DNA from: Flavobacteriaceae bacterium CP2B
Lineage (GTDB): Bacteria; Bacteroidota; Bacteroidia; Flavobacteriales; Flavobacteriaceae
Reading direction: 5' to 3'
Assembly: GCA_001683825.1 (NCBI GenBank)
Contig: LXTR01000008.1
Coordinates: 1-64,000 of the forward strand
Length of the DNA stretch: 64,000 nucleotides
Both the position numbers and the translations under genes were made by a program. The notes under the pieces were generated by a model, which ran no database searches, had not been told where the DNA came from, and was given only the letters and a program-made list of their open reading frames with translations. This document shows positions 1-8,261 of this stretch, piece by piece. Every line of letters begins with the position of its first letter. Positions within the stretch are counted from its first letter, which is position 1.

Positions 1-84
1 CAATATCGGCGTGGGCCCTGACGCTCTGCCCTGCGGTCTTCGGTCAGGGTGCCGGCCGCAGCGCCGGCATTCGATTCCCACCCG
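1..84 (+). repeat. 84-nt structured direct repeat, copy 1
   Basis: Matches positions 150-233 with one difference (C at 59, T at 208). Each copy can form two hairpins: CCCTGAC (16-22) with GTCAGGG (43-49), and GCCGGC (51-56) with GCCGGC (63-68). The segment TTCGATTCCC near its end recalls a tRNA T-loop, but the flanking bases do not pair as a T-stem. Function unknown. It begins exactly at the window edge, so it may extend further left. Confidence 0.8.
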
Positions 85-93
85 GGGTACTTG

Positions 94-125
94 AGGGCCA
101 GGAGGTTTTTCCTGGCCCTTTTTTT
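94..125 (+). terminator. Intrinsic terminator between the two repeat copies
   Basis: AGGGCCAGG (94-102) pairs perfectly with CCTGGCCCT (111-119) around an 8-nt loop and runs into a T tract (119-125). It follows repeat copy 1 by 9 nt, so it would end a plus-strand transcript entering from the left that includes copy 1. Confidence 0.75.
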
Positions 126-149
126 CTTCCCCCTCTCTTTTTCTCCCTG

Positions 150-233
150 CAATATCGGCGTGGGCCCTGACGCTCTGCCCTGCGGTCTTCGGTCAGGGTG
201 CCGGCCGTAGCGCCGGCATTCGATTCCCACCCG
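150..233 (+). repeat. 84-nt structured direct repeat, copy 2
   Basis: Second copy of the element at 1-84, offset by 149 nt, with the same two hairpins. Unlike copy 1 it is not followed by a terminator; the similarity stops sharply at 233. Confidence 0.8.
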
Positions 234-399
234 AATATGCCATTAAACATATGGGAGGCTATCTGGCTTTAGATCAGTATGTGCGATTGAAGTGCCCAAG
301 TCAGGGGATGCTTTTGAGGTGCCATGTTCGTGGAAGGAAGCCACTATATTTTACTGCAAAGGCTTTGGCCTTGAGCTGACAGGACAAAATAATTGGTAG
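234..399. other. Short gap with no recognised gene
   Basis: Downstream of repeat copy 2. A 42-codon plus-strand reading frame (251-379) is open but resembles nothing I recognise and has no visible promoter. The minus-strand gene to its right ends at 400. Confidence 0.4.
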
Positions 400-1293
400 T
401 TAGTTGCTTTTTTTGGTATTGAACCAATAACTGACTCCCGCAGACCAATAGAACACATTGCGCAAGTCTTCTTCAAAAATGGCATCCTCCGTGGTAAGGG
501 TGGCACTGCTCTGTGGGAGTGCACATACCGGGGTAAACGAAAAAATAAGTTGCTGCTGGCGGTACTGCAATGGAAGGCTTAGCTCCAAATTCAACAAATT
601 GAATTCGGATGCTTGTGCAATTTCCACCGAAGCGACCTCTGTTGTGGTTGAACTTCCAGAACCTTTGCCCTGGCCTTTGCGGTTCCCAAGACGACTGGTA
701 CTATAATATTCCTCATAAAAGTATTGAGTACCCGTGTAAAGAGAGATCCTTGGGGTTATCAAAAGATGGTTGTCGAACACATACCAAGTGCGATCAGCCA
801 TAAATCCCAGGAAAATATCAGGAGAACTATTTTTGTTGAAATAACTACTGGCGTACACCGACAATTCCAACGCCTTGAGGTCATAGCTAAGGATTCCGGT
901 AATATCTGCTACCACCTCCGACTGTACATTATAGCTGTCTTCATTGTAAAAATAAGCTGTGCCTGACGCTCCTCCACTCCAATTCTTGGAATCGAACAAA
1001 TAACCAGCCGTAACCATGAACAGGTCTACCCGTTGCTCTTCTGCTCGGGTAAGATAGGATGCAGACACATCCACAAATATTCCGGATTGATCGTAGTATC
1101 CGATGGAAGGTAAGATATAAGGAGCGGCTATTGAGTCGCGCCTACCCATAAATACCGCATCGTTTATATAACTGATGTCGGTTAAGAAATAGGATTCCTC
1201 GGAACTTGACTGGCCTTCTGAGGTTTTTTGGGCATATAGTTCACCCCCCATCAGCAGCAATAAAACCAATGATATGGACAGGTTGCGTTTCAT
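400..1293 (-). CDS. Predicted outer-membrane or secreted protein of unknown family
   Basis: About 297 residues from the Met chosen here; an upstream ATG at 1308 adds five residues but would place a charged leader before the signal peptide. The N-terminus (KRNLSISLVLLLLMGGELYAQ) is a clear Sec signal ending in an AQ cleavage site. The rest is rich in Tyr, Phe and Ser, has alternating hydrophobic and polar stretches, and ends in an aromatic run (SAGVSYWF), typical of a beta-barrel outer-membrane protein. A Gly/Ser-rich linker lies near residues 205-220. No enzymatic motif is visible. It follows the DUF6799 gene by about 75 nt on the same strand, so the two may be co-transcribed. Function unknown. 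Confidence 0.75.
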   Translation of the reverse strand: MKRNLSISLVLLLLMGGELYAQKTSEGQSSSEESYFLTDISYINDAVFMGRRDSIAAPYILPSIGYYDQSGIFVDVSASYLTRAEEQRVDLFMVTAGYLFDSKNWSGGASGTAYFYNEDSYNVQSEVVADITGILSYDLKALELSVYASSYFNKNSSPDIFLGFMADRTWYVFDNHLLITPRISLYTGTQYFYEEYYSTSRLGNRKGQGKGSGSSTTTEVASVEIAQASEFNLLNLELSLPLQYRQQQLIFSFTPVCALPQSSATLTTEDAIFEEDLRNVFYWSAGVSYWFNTKKSN

Positions 1294-1368
1294 TATACTA
1301 CAATCCAATTAAAATGGGAGGCCTTGCCGATTTCCTTTACGGCAAAGCCCACGATTTCAAACTGTGCA

Positions 1369-2043
1369 TTAGCTTACGCCTTTTTTCTTTTGAACAGCCG
1401 CTTTTTTAACACCTTTTTTTGTCTTCATCTTATTGATGCTCTTCATGTTTTTTTGGAGGATCATTTTTCGGAGCTGATACGTATTCATGTATTTCTCCCC
1501 ATCAAGATTTAAACACTCTCCATCTTGTAGCCGCAATTGTCGACCATCTTGAGCCATATATGACCCGTCTGGAGCAATAGTGCTACCGTTAGCCAGATCC
1601 AGCCTTTGTTGTAACCTATGCTGTGATTGGGTCCTAATTTGATAGACCTCGCCATCAATGAGCATGACCTGGAACCTGTTTTGGTTTCGCTGCGCTACCT
1701 GTGCATTGGTGAGACCTTGGTCCTCCTGCATGATTTTATAGCGGTATTGGTATTCATTGCGGTATTTTATTCCGTCGTTATCCAAACATTCACCATCTTT
1801 TAACCTAAGCCTGTCGCGATCCCTGGTCAAATAAGATCCGTTTGGATTAACCACGGTTCCGTCGTTAAGCGTAATGGGATCGTGCAATCGAATTTGGTCC
1901 CGGTCACGAATTTGGAGGACATTTCCATCGACCAACATCAATCGGTCACGATCCTGGTCGGGATCCTGGATTCTATCCCTATCCTGCGCCTGAAGTGAAG
2001 CAGTTCCTAGTACTGCCAACACTAACAATATTACTTTTTTCAT
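1369..2043 (-). CDS. Secreted DUF6799 repeat protein
   Basis: 224 residues. Signal peptide MKKVILLVLAVLGTASLQAQ, then an Arg/Asp/Gln-rich segment and two repeats of the DUF6799 type, roughly residues 34-90 and 120-180. Each repeat has the pattern 'DG.v.qIR', a turn with 'DGT/S...P(N/D)GSY', then 'RLRL(K/Q)DGEC(L)'. The C-terminal 35 residues are strongly basic (Lys-rich). DUF6799 proteins are common in Bacteroidota and have no established function; the predicted location is periplasmic or extracellular. A TAnnTTTA promoter box lies just upstream on the same strand. Confidence 0.85.
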   Translation of the reverse strand: MKKVILLVLAVLGTASLQAQDRDRIQDPDQDRDRLMLVDGNVLQIRDRDQIRLHDPITLNDGTVVNPNGSYLTRDRDRLRLKDGECLDNDGIKYRNEYQYRYKIMQEDQGLTNAQVAQRNQNRFQVMLIDGEVYQIRTQSQHRLQQRLDLANGSTIAPDGSYMAQDGRQLRLQDGECLNLDGEKYMNTYQLRKMILQKNMKSINKMKTKKGVKKAAVQKKKGVS

Positions 2044-2072
2044 GGTACTTGTCTTTAAATTAAACTATGGGA

Positions 2073-2080
2073 TAAAGGTA
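2073..2080 (-). promoter_or_regulatory. -7 promoter box (TACCTTTA) of the DUF6799 gene
   Basis: Read on the minus strand this is TACCTTTA, one base off the Bacteroidota consensus TAnnTTTG, about 30 nt upstream of the ATG at 2043. That spacing gives a short normal leader. No convincing -33 element was identified. Confidence 0.45.
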
Positions 2081-2831
2081 AATTCACCATGGGTAGAGTC
2101 AAATGAGAAAAGTCATTAACATCAATAAAATCAGGGGTTCTGTGGGTTTTTGGTGTAACAAATGTTACATATGGGCGTAGGTTTGATATTACGGACAATC
2201 CTATTCTTAGTTTTTATATTGGCGTAGTAATCCTTTGTGTTTAGGACCAATGCAACGTGTTTTTAGTCTGTTGATTTGATCGGAAAATTCCAAGCGGATT
2301 TTTCCCTTGGCTGGTTGTTGAATGTGGCGAAGTTTTTTTGGCTTTTTTTAGGTATCTCTGCTCTAACTTGTGGTAAAATGGGTATGGTGGGGGAAGAACG
2401 GCCTTGCAATGGCGATAACCGTAAAGACATCCAGAAAGTTACCCTCCGAGGGATTTTATCCGCTATTCACATCAACTCCCCAACCGGGAAGTTTCCTTGA
2501 GCAGGAATGAAAAAACCAGATATTTGCCCGCCACTCAATAGCACCGAAACCTATGGTCAAATGTCTGATACCAGTAGCTTATCCCCATCACCTTATTGGA
2601 AAAAGCACGATTTTAAGGCTTAACTTACATCGGGTATTGAACAAGCGTATTCCCCCTGCCTGCTTGTTTCCTGCAGGCTGCGGGCTTAGCTTGAACCTGG
2701 GGCGGGGTTTAGAAGCCCCGGGTTAAGAACCGAAAGCCCATTTTCCAGAACCTGGCTCCTCCAACAGTATCCCGGACCAGAAGCTGCGAGAAGACTAAAA
2801 ATTCTTTAGTATCTTTTAACCTCCTAAGCGA
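2081..2831. other. 750-nt intergenic region with one strong GC hairpin
   Basis: Between the DUF6799 gene and the divergent mltF-like gene. I see no credible gene; a 74-codon plus frame at 2276-2500 has no family resemblance. The notable object is a 10-bp stem at 2694-2724: AACCTGGGGC pairs with GCCCCGGGTT (one T-G wobble) around an 11-nt loop, without a following T tract. It sits about 115 nt upstream of the mltF start. Confidence 0.5.
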
Positions 2832-2840
2832 TTGATAGAT

Positions 2841-4259
2841 ATGAGGTTGCAAACCTGGCTTATCGTGCTGTTTGCTGTTTGCTTTTTGGGCTGTCAGTTC
2901 GATAGAAGGCCACCAACAGAGAATATTTTTAACAGCAGGGACCTGGAGGAAATCCGGGCTGAGGGGAAACTCAGGGCACTTATAGCCTATAGCGCCACGA
3001 GTTACTTTCTCTACCGGGGGCAGCCCATGGGGTATGAATACGAACTGCTAAAAAGGCTGGCCGACCATCTGGGCGTGGAACTTGAACTCCGGGTGTCCAG
3101 GGACCTGGACGACCTGCTGAACGATCTGAAAAAAGGAGATGTGGATCTGGTTGCCCACGGGCTGGCAATTACCTCTGAACGAAAAAAAGAAGTAGCGTTT
3201 TCCGATTACCTCTTCCTTACCAAACAGGTCCTGGTTCAAAAAAAACCTGCAAACTGGAGGCAACTTACCCTGGATGAAATCCGGGATTCGCTGGTGATGG
3301 ACCCCGTTGAACTAATAGGCGACACCGTTAGTGTGCGAAAGAATTCTTCCTATTTGGAACGGCTAATCAACCTTTCCAAAGAAATTGGCGGCGAGATTCA
3401 TATTGATACCTTAAAAGGCAAATGGTCTACCGATGAAATTATCCGATGGGTCGTGGAAGGGAAGATAAAGTATACGGTGGCCGACAGGAACCTGGCGCGG
3501 ATCAATGCCTCCTTCTATCCCATTTTGGATGTCAGCGTCCCGGTAAGTTTTTCCCAACGGATCGCCTGGGCCCTGCACCCCGATGCAAAGGAACTGCTGG
3601 AAGCCACCAACCAATGGATTGAGGAAGAAAAAGACGGCCTGGACTATTACGTGCTCTACAACAAATATTTTAAGAATGAACGCGGGTTTAAAAAGAGGGC
3701 AAAAAGTGCGTATTACAGCCTGAACAAAGGGCAGATCAGTAAATTTGATTCCCTGATAAGAATACATGCCCGGAGCCTGGGTTGGGACTGGCGGCTGCTG
3801 GCGTCTTTGATTTACCAGGAGTCTAAATTTGACCCGGGGGCAGTTTCCTGGTCCGGGGCTAAGGGGTTGATGCAACTAATGCCAAAAACAGCCGAAGAGA
3901 TGGGGGTTTCCAACGTGGAGGACCCTGCCGCTGTCCTGCTTGGCGGCACACAATACCTTAAACATCTGCACAGGCAGTTTGAGGAGGTAGGGGACTCCAT
4001 CCAACGGATTAAGTTCGCCATGGCAGCGTACAACTGCGGCTACCAGCATGTGAGAGATGCGCAAAAACTGGCCATTATGCAAGGGCGAGACCCCAAGAAA
4101 TGGGATAATCACGTTGATGAGATGATACTGGCGCTAAGCCACCCCCAGAACTACAACCTGGAAATGATTGCCCACGGGTATGTCCGCGGCATTGAACCCT
4201 ATAATTACGTGAATCAGATTTTCGACAGGTACCGGCATTACACCTCCTTCATTCATTAA
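2841..4259 (+). CDS. mltF: MltF-like membrane-bound lytic transglycosylase (lipoprotein)
   Basis: 472 residues from the ATG; a TTG nine bases upstream is less likely. Residues 1-18 form a lipoprotein signal with lipobox FLGC, so it should be anchored in a membrane facing the periplasm. Residues about 30-270 resemble a bacterial extracellular solute-binding protein family 3 domain (LRALIAYSATSYFLYRG, MGYEYELLKRLADHLGV, FSDYLFLTKQ). Residues about 310-440 form the SLT lysozyme-like domain: YQESKFDP carries the catalytic Glu (E327), followed by GAKGLMQLMPKTAEEMGV and FAMAAYNCGYQHV. This order is that of MltF, which cleaves peptidoglycan glycan strands with formation of 1,6-anhydroMurNAc. It converges with the membrane-protein gene that ends 6 nt downstream. 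Confidence 0.9.
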   Translation: MRLQTWLIVLFAVCFLGCQFDRRPPTENIFNSRDLEEIRAEGKLRALIAYSATSYFLYRGQPMGYEYELLKRLADHLGVELELRVSRDLDDLLNDLKKGDVDLVAHGLAITSERKKEVAFSDYLFLTKQVLVQKKPANWRQLTLDEIRDSLVMDPVELIGDTVSVRKNSSYLERLINLSKEIGGEIHIDTLKGKWSTDEIIRWVVEGKIKYTVADRNLARINASFYPILDVSVPVSFSQRIAWALHPDAKELLEATNQWIEEEKDGLDYYVLYNKYFKNERGFKKRAKSAYYSLNKGQISKFDSLIRIHARSLGWDWRLLASLIYQESKFDPGAVSWSGAKGLMQLMPKTAEEMGVSNVEDPAAVLLGGTQYLKHLHRQFEEVGDSIQRIKFAMAAYNCGYQHVRDAQKLAIMQGRDPKKWDNHVDEMILALSHPQNYNLEMIAHGYVRGIEPYNYVNQIFDRYRHYTSFIH

Positions 4260-4264
4260 ATGGT

Positions 4265-4975
4265 TCATATACTGCCCAATTCTACCCACTCCACATAAAG
4301 CCCAAGTGCAATATGCCATAGCAGGTAATGCCCCAGGCGGATATTCAAAGCAGCCAAAAATCCGGCCTTACGGTAAAAAAGGGCCTGCAACAGGTTCATG
4401 GCAAAGCCGCTCAGTAGGGCATAGGCCATGACCACCAGGCGGTTGTCCGACAATTGTTCCAGGGGCTCCCGGAGGGAGGTAAGGATGGCCGCGGTCCAGA
4501 AAAAAACGTCCAGGTAACGCCCTTTTTTGACAACCGCCCCCAACCATAGGAGCAGGGTCAGGGGGATTAACCGGTAAAACACCTCTACCTCAAAAGCGCC
4601 GGAGAAATAGAGGAACAGGGAGTAGGGAAAGGGTTGTAAGAAAGGGGGCAATTCCGAGTAGGGTTCCGGGTGGAGCACCCATTTAAAAACCATGACATCC
4701 AGGAGCCCGAAAAACAACCCGACCCCCAAAGGATACAGGACCCTCCATTGGTTATAAATTCCCGCTTCCCAGAAATTGGGCAGTTTCGCCCCCGATTGCC
4801 ACCACAGAAAAGGAACCCCGATGAGCAGGAGCAACAGGTTGGGTAGCCCCCACACCCTTAGGTCCGGATACTGCGCGGCAAGGGAATTCCCATAGAGAAT
4901 CCCGACAGCAGCTATAGCCAGGAAGACCGCATAGGTATACAGGTTCTTCCGTGTTTCAGCTGTAGTGTCCATCAC
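4265..4975 (-). CDS. Multi-pass membrane protein, possibly CPBP-like
   Basis: 236 residues (the second Met at 4972 is an equally good start) with about seven hydrophobic segments. FSGAFEVEVFYRLIPLT resembles the Glu-containing motif of CPBP/CAAX-protease-like membrane proteins, and RLGHYLLWH could supply the later His, but the canonical EExxxR pair is not exact. Function is therefore open. It starts 3 nt after the end of the upstream secreted-protein gene, so the two are translationally close and very probably co-transcribed. Confidence 0.6.
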   Translation of the reverse strand: MMDTTAETRKNLYTYAVFLAIAAVGILYGNSLAAQYPDLRVWGLPNLLLLLIGVPFLWWQSGAKLPNFWEAGIYNQWRVLYPLGVGLFFGLLDVMVFKWVLHPEPYSELPPFLQPFPYSLFLYFSGAFEVEVFYRLIPLTLLLWLGAVVKKGRYLDVFFWTAAILTSLREPLEQLSDNRLVVMAYALLSGFAMNLLQALFYRKAGFLAALNIRLGHYLLWHIALGLYVEWVELGSI

Positions 4976-4978
4976 CGT

Positions 4979-5434
4979 TTAGCCTTTGGGCCTTTTAAAG
5001 ATGTAGCGGGTGTTGAAGATGCCATTGTTGTCATCCTCCCCGGCGGAGCTTTCGAATCCCCCGACCACAAAGGCCAGGTCGCACCCTTCTTCCGACATGC
5101 TGTTCATTTTGGAGCTTACCAGCGCGTCGTTGGCGGCGATATTCTGGAAGCGTATCCCCCCCAGGTTAAAGAAGGTCAGAAGCTTGGTCTCCTCGAAGTT
5201 CCTGACCCGGATCTCCCCCTGGTCCGATTTGTTGCGTTCGTCCTCTTCCCCGGAGCGCAGGGAGGAAAACTCTTTATAGTTCCGGGTTTCGCCGGTACTG
5301 ATCATGCGTGACCTGCCCAGTCCGCTCGGGTCGATCGATTCAACCACGGTGATCGTTCTATATTCCATGGTTTGAGCATGTAGCAGGCCGCAACTGCCCG
5401 CCAGTAAGAGCGTAAAAAACATAATTCCGGCCAT
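4979..5434 (-). CDS. Small secreted protein of unknown function
   Basis: 151 residues with a signal peptide (MAGIMFFTLLLAGSCGLLHAQ) followed by a polar domain with several beta-like segments (TMEYRTITVVES, KLLTFFNLGGIRFQNI, GCDLAFVVGGFES). Only one Cys remains after cleavage. No known motif. First gene of a two-gene minus-strand unit with the membrane protein downstream (3-nt gap), which suggests the two products act together at the envelope. Confidence 0.65.
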   Translation of the reverse strand: MAGIMFFTLLLAGSCGLLHAQTMEYRTITVVESIDPSGLGRSRMISTGETRNYKEFSSLRSGEEDERNKSDQGEIRVRNFEETKLLTFFNLGGIRFQNIAANDALVSSKMNSMSEEGCDLAFVVGGFESSAGEDDNNGIFNTRYIFKRPKG

Positions 5435-5579
5435 AGGTTACAGGGGTTTGAAAAATTCTCCGAATTAAGTAAAAAAAGGGAATCGCTTTAGGAATTTGAC
5501 AGATATTTAACGCGTTAGCGATTTTTAGTACCTTGGGATACATTTTTTGATATAAAGCGATACAGGCAATACAGCAACA

Positions 5580-6347
5580 ATGATATCTGACCAATTAAAA
5601 GATAAGGTGGTGCTGGTGACCGGTGCTACCAGTGGAATGGGCAAGGCGATTGCGGAAACTTTTGCCAGGCACGGGGCTTCCCTGCTGCTTTCGGGCAGGG
5701 ACACCGGCCGCGGCAAATCGCTGGTGGCATCCCTGAAACCTGTCAATGACAACGTGGTTTTTGTACCCGGGGACCTGAGCAGGGCTGAGGACAATGAGAA
5801 GTTGGTAGCCGAGGCCGTCACCCGATTCGGGCGCATCAACCTGCTTTCACTCAATGCCGGAGTCCTTGGTTTGGGGGCGGTGACGGAGCTGTCCATTGCT
5901 TCCTGGCACCGTACCCTGGACACCAATCTGAGTTCCATTTTTTACCTCTGCAAATACGCCATCCCCAAACTGCTGTTACATAACGGCAGCAGCATCATTA
6001 TCAATGCCTCCATCGCTGCCTTCAGGAGTTTCCCCAACCACCCTGCCTATTGTGCCAGCAAGGCGGCGGCGGTAGCTTTGACCAAACAGATGGCCCTGGA
6101 CTATGGTCCCGCCATTAGGGTGAATGCCCTCTGCCCGGGCCCGGTAGATACCCCGTTGCTTCAGGACTCCGCCGCTGCTTTTGACCACCCGGAAACCGCC
6201 GTCGACAGGGCCAGGGATGCCACCCTGTTAAAAAGGCTGGGCCAACCGCAGGATATTGCCAACCTGGTGTTGTTTTTAGCTTCGGAACAGGCTTCGTGGA
6301 TTACCGGTGCCACTTTTACCATAGATGGCGGCATTATGAACCGCTGA
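5580..6347 (+). CDS. SDR-family NAD(P)-dependent oxidoreductase
   Basis: 255 residues, the usual length for a classical short-chain dehydrogenase/reductase. Rossmann motif TGATSGMG near residues 14-21, NAG in the LSLNAGVLGLG strand, catalytic triad Ser144, Tyr157, Lys161 (YCASK), and the C-terminal 'ASEQASWITGATFTIDGG' typical of FabG/glucose-1-dehydrogenase-like members. Cytoplasmic. The substrate cannot be read from the sequence and there is no operon partner. Some 5' sequence resembles a promoter (TACCTTGG at 5529-5536) but is not decisive. Confidence 0.85.
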   Translation: MISDQLKDKVVLVTGATSGMGKAIAETFARHGASLLLSGRDTGRGKSLVASLKPVNDNVVFVPGDLSRAEDNEKLVAEAVTRFGRINLLSLNAGVLGLGAVTELSIASWHRTLDTNLSSIFYLCKYAIPKLLLHNGSSIIINASIAAFRSFPNHPAYCASKAAAVALTKQMALDYGPAIRVNALCPGPVDTPLLQDSAAAFDHPETAVDRARDATLLKRLGQPQDIANLVLFLASEQASWITGATFTIDGGIMNR

Positions 6348-6462
6348 AGCCAGGTTCGGTTTTGGACGCCATACCTATGGTTGGTTTTACATAAATTTCA
6401 GGCAACCTCCCCGGCATCAGACTCCTTTGCCTATCTTTAGTACGGGTCCAAATACAATTCAT

Positions 6463-8217
6463 ATGGAGATAGCACTGGTCCTTGGATTACTGATTATGGC
6501 ACTTGTGTTTTTTGCCAGTGAAAAGTTCCGGGTAGATATAGTTACCCTTGGGTTTTTGGTGGTCCTGACACTGACGGGCATCCTGAGCCCCAAAGAGGCA
6601 TTTGAGGGGTTTAGCAGTGATTTTATGGTGATCCTCGCTTCTATCTTTATCGTCTCGGCGGCCCTGTCCGAAACCGGCCTGTTGGACAAGCTGGGATCTC
6701 AATTGATCCGCCGCGTCAGGAGCAAAAGGTTGTTTGTGGGGTATGTGATGCTGGTAACCGGTTTCTTTTCTGCTTTTATGAACAATACCAGCGTAACCGC
6801 ACTGGTTGCCGGCCCGGTCATGGGCATGTGCCGTAAACTGGCGATCAGTCCATCAAAAGTGCTCATGCCGGTAGCCTTCGCGTCGATCCTGGGGGGTACC
6901 TGTACGTTGATCGGCACCTCCACCAACGTAGCCGTTGGCGGTTATATCGCCAATGTGGGGTTGGCGCCCCTTGGGTTCTTTGAATTTTTTTGGGTGGGCC
7001 TGCTGCTGTTCCTGGCGGGGATGGGGGTCATTCTTTTGTTCTGGAAACGGATCATGCCCGATTACAAGGAAACGAGCTATGCAGAAGAATATGAGATCAA
7101 ACAGTACCTGTCCGAAATTGTCATCACGGATACTTCCCGGTTGATAGGGCAAACCGTGTTTCGGTCCGAGCTTTCGAAATGGGACATACGGATCATCAAG
7201 ATTATCCGCGAAAAAACGGAATTCATACCGGATAGCTCCACCCGGTTCAAAGCACGCGATTTGCTGTTGGTGGAATGCCACCTGGACGACCTGATGAAGG
7301 TCAAGGAATCGTCCGGGCTGGAGGTATTGGCGGATACCATTTCCAGTAAGGAGATCCAGGGCGGTAACATCCGGTTGGGGGAGGTCCTTGTTATCCCGGG
7401 TTCGCCATTGATCGACCAGTCCCTCAAAGAGGTACGGTTCCGACAGAATTATGACCTGGTGGTACTGGCCCTGCACCGGCACGAATTTACGGCCTCCCAG
7501 AAAATTGGAAATATCAAACTCAAGATAGGGGATGTACTGCTCGTCCAGGGTACGGAGGATACCTTCGAGGCCAACCGGAATTCCAAGGACTTTTCGTTTA
7601 TAGGCGACTTCAGGGTGAATATGTTCAAGGAGCGAAAGGGTATTATATCGGCCATCATTTTCCTGCTCGCCGTCTTGTTGGGATCCCTGGGGTGGGTGCC
7701 CCTTTCCATCGCCTTTTTAACCGCTGCCCTGTCTGTGGTCCTTGCGGGAGCCCTGAGTATGGAACGGGCATACCAGGTGATGGATTGGAAGCTGCTTATC
7801 CTGATCGGGGGGATGAGTGCTTTTGGGACCGCGATGCATAATTCCGGGGCAGCAGAATTTCTTGCCAACGGAATTATCCAACTCCTGGGAGGGTTTGGTG
7901 AGCGGTACGTGCTGGGCGGTTTCGTGCTGTTGGTCATCCTCCTTACCCAACCCATGTCCAATGCCGCGGCGGCCCTGGTGGTTTTGCCCGTGGCCCTGGA
8001 GGCTGCCCATATCCTGGAGGCGAGTCCGCGTTCCTTTGCCATTGCCATCATGCTGGGAGCTTCTGTTTCACTCATCACGCCTTTTGAACCCTCCTGCATC
8101 CTGGTATACGGCCCCGGAAAATACCGGTTTATAGATTTTATAAAGGCCGGGCTCCCGGTCACCCTTATCCTGTTCCTGCTGATCATGGTTCTGGTACCCC
8201 TCTTTTGGCCCATATAA
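6463..8217 (+). CDS. SLC13-family permease with two TrkA-C domains
   Basis: 584 residues from the ATG chosen here; a TTG 36 nt upstream would add a leader that fits less well before the first membrane helix (MEIALVLGLLIMALVFFA). The N-terminal membrane half carries family-typical segments (FSSDFMVILASIFIVSAAL, FFSAFMNNTSVTALVAGP, GTCTLIGTSTNVAVGGYI). A soluble insert of about 180 residues (roughly 205-385) holds two RCK/TrkA-C-like repeats. A second membrane block follows with LTQPMSNAAAALVVLPVA and MLGASVSLITPFEPSC. Such proteins are inner-membrane anion (sulfate or carboxylate) transporters gated by the cytosolic domains; the substrate is unknown. TATCTTTA at 6432-6439 could be the -7 box. 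Confidence 0.85.
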   Translation: MEIALVLGLLIMALVFFASEKFRVDIVTLGFLVVLTLTGILSPKEAFEGFSSDFMVILASIFIVSAALSETGLLDKLGSQLIRRVRSKRLFVGYVMLVTGFFSAFMNNTSVTALVAGPVMGMCRKLAISPSKVLMPVAFASILGGTCTLIGTSTNVAVGGYIANVGLAPLGFFEFFWVGLLLFLAGMGVILLFWKRIMPDYKETSYAEEYEIKQYLSEIVITDTSRLIGQTVFRSELSKWDIRIIKIIREKTEFIPDSSTRFKARDLLLVECHLDDLMKVKESSGLEVLADTISSKEIQGGNIRLGEVLVIPGSPLIDQSLKEVRFRQNYDLVVLALHRHEFTASQKIGNIKLKIGDVLLVQGTEDTFEANRNSKDFSFIGDFRVNMFKERKGIISAIIFLLAVLLGSLGWVPLSIAFLTAALSVVLAGALSMERAYQVMDWKLLILIGGMSAFGTAMHNSGAAEFLANGIIQLLGGFGERYVLGGFVLLVILLTQPMSNAAAALVVLPVALEAAHILEASPRSFAIAIMLGASVSLITPFEPSCILVYGPGKYRFIDFIKAGLPVTLILFLLIMVLVPLFWPI

Positions 8218-8261
8218 AAGGGGGCGTGCGGGAATATTGCCCATAGAAGCGGGGTACGGCG

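Noticed and set aside
69-84. tRNA T-arm-like TTCGATTCCCACCCG in the repeat
   Set aside because: Bases flanking the loop cannot form the T-stem and no other tRNA arms are present.
44-250. 68-residue minus-strand frame across the repeat
   Set aside because: Made of two out-of-frame readings of the repeated element plus the terminator; no consistent protein.
2276-2500. 74-residue plus-strand frame in the DUF6799-mltF gap
   Set aside because: No family resemblance, no promoter, composition not protein-like.
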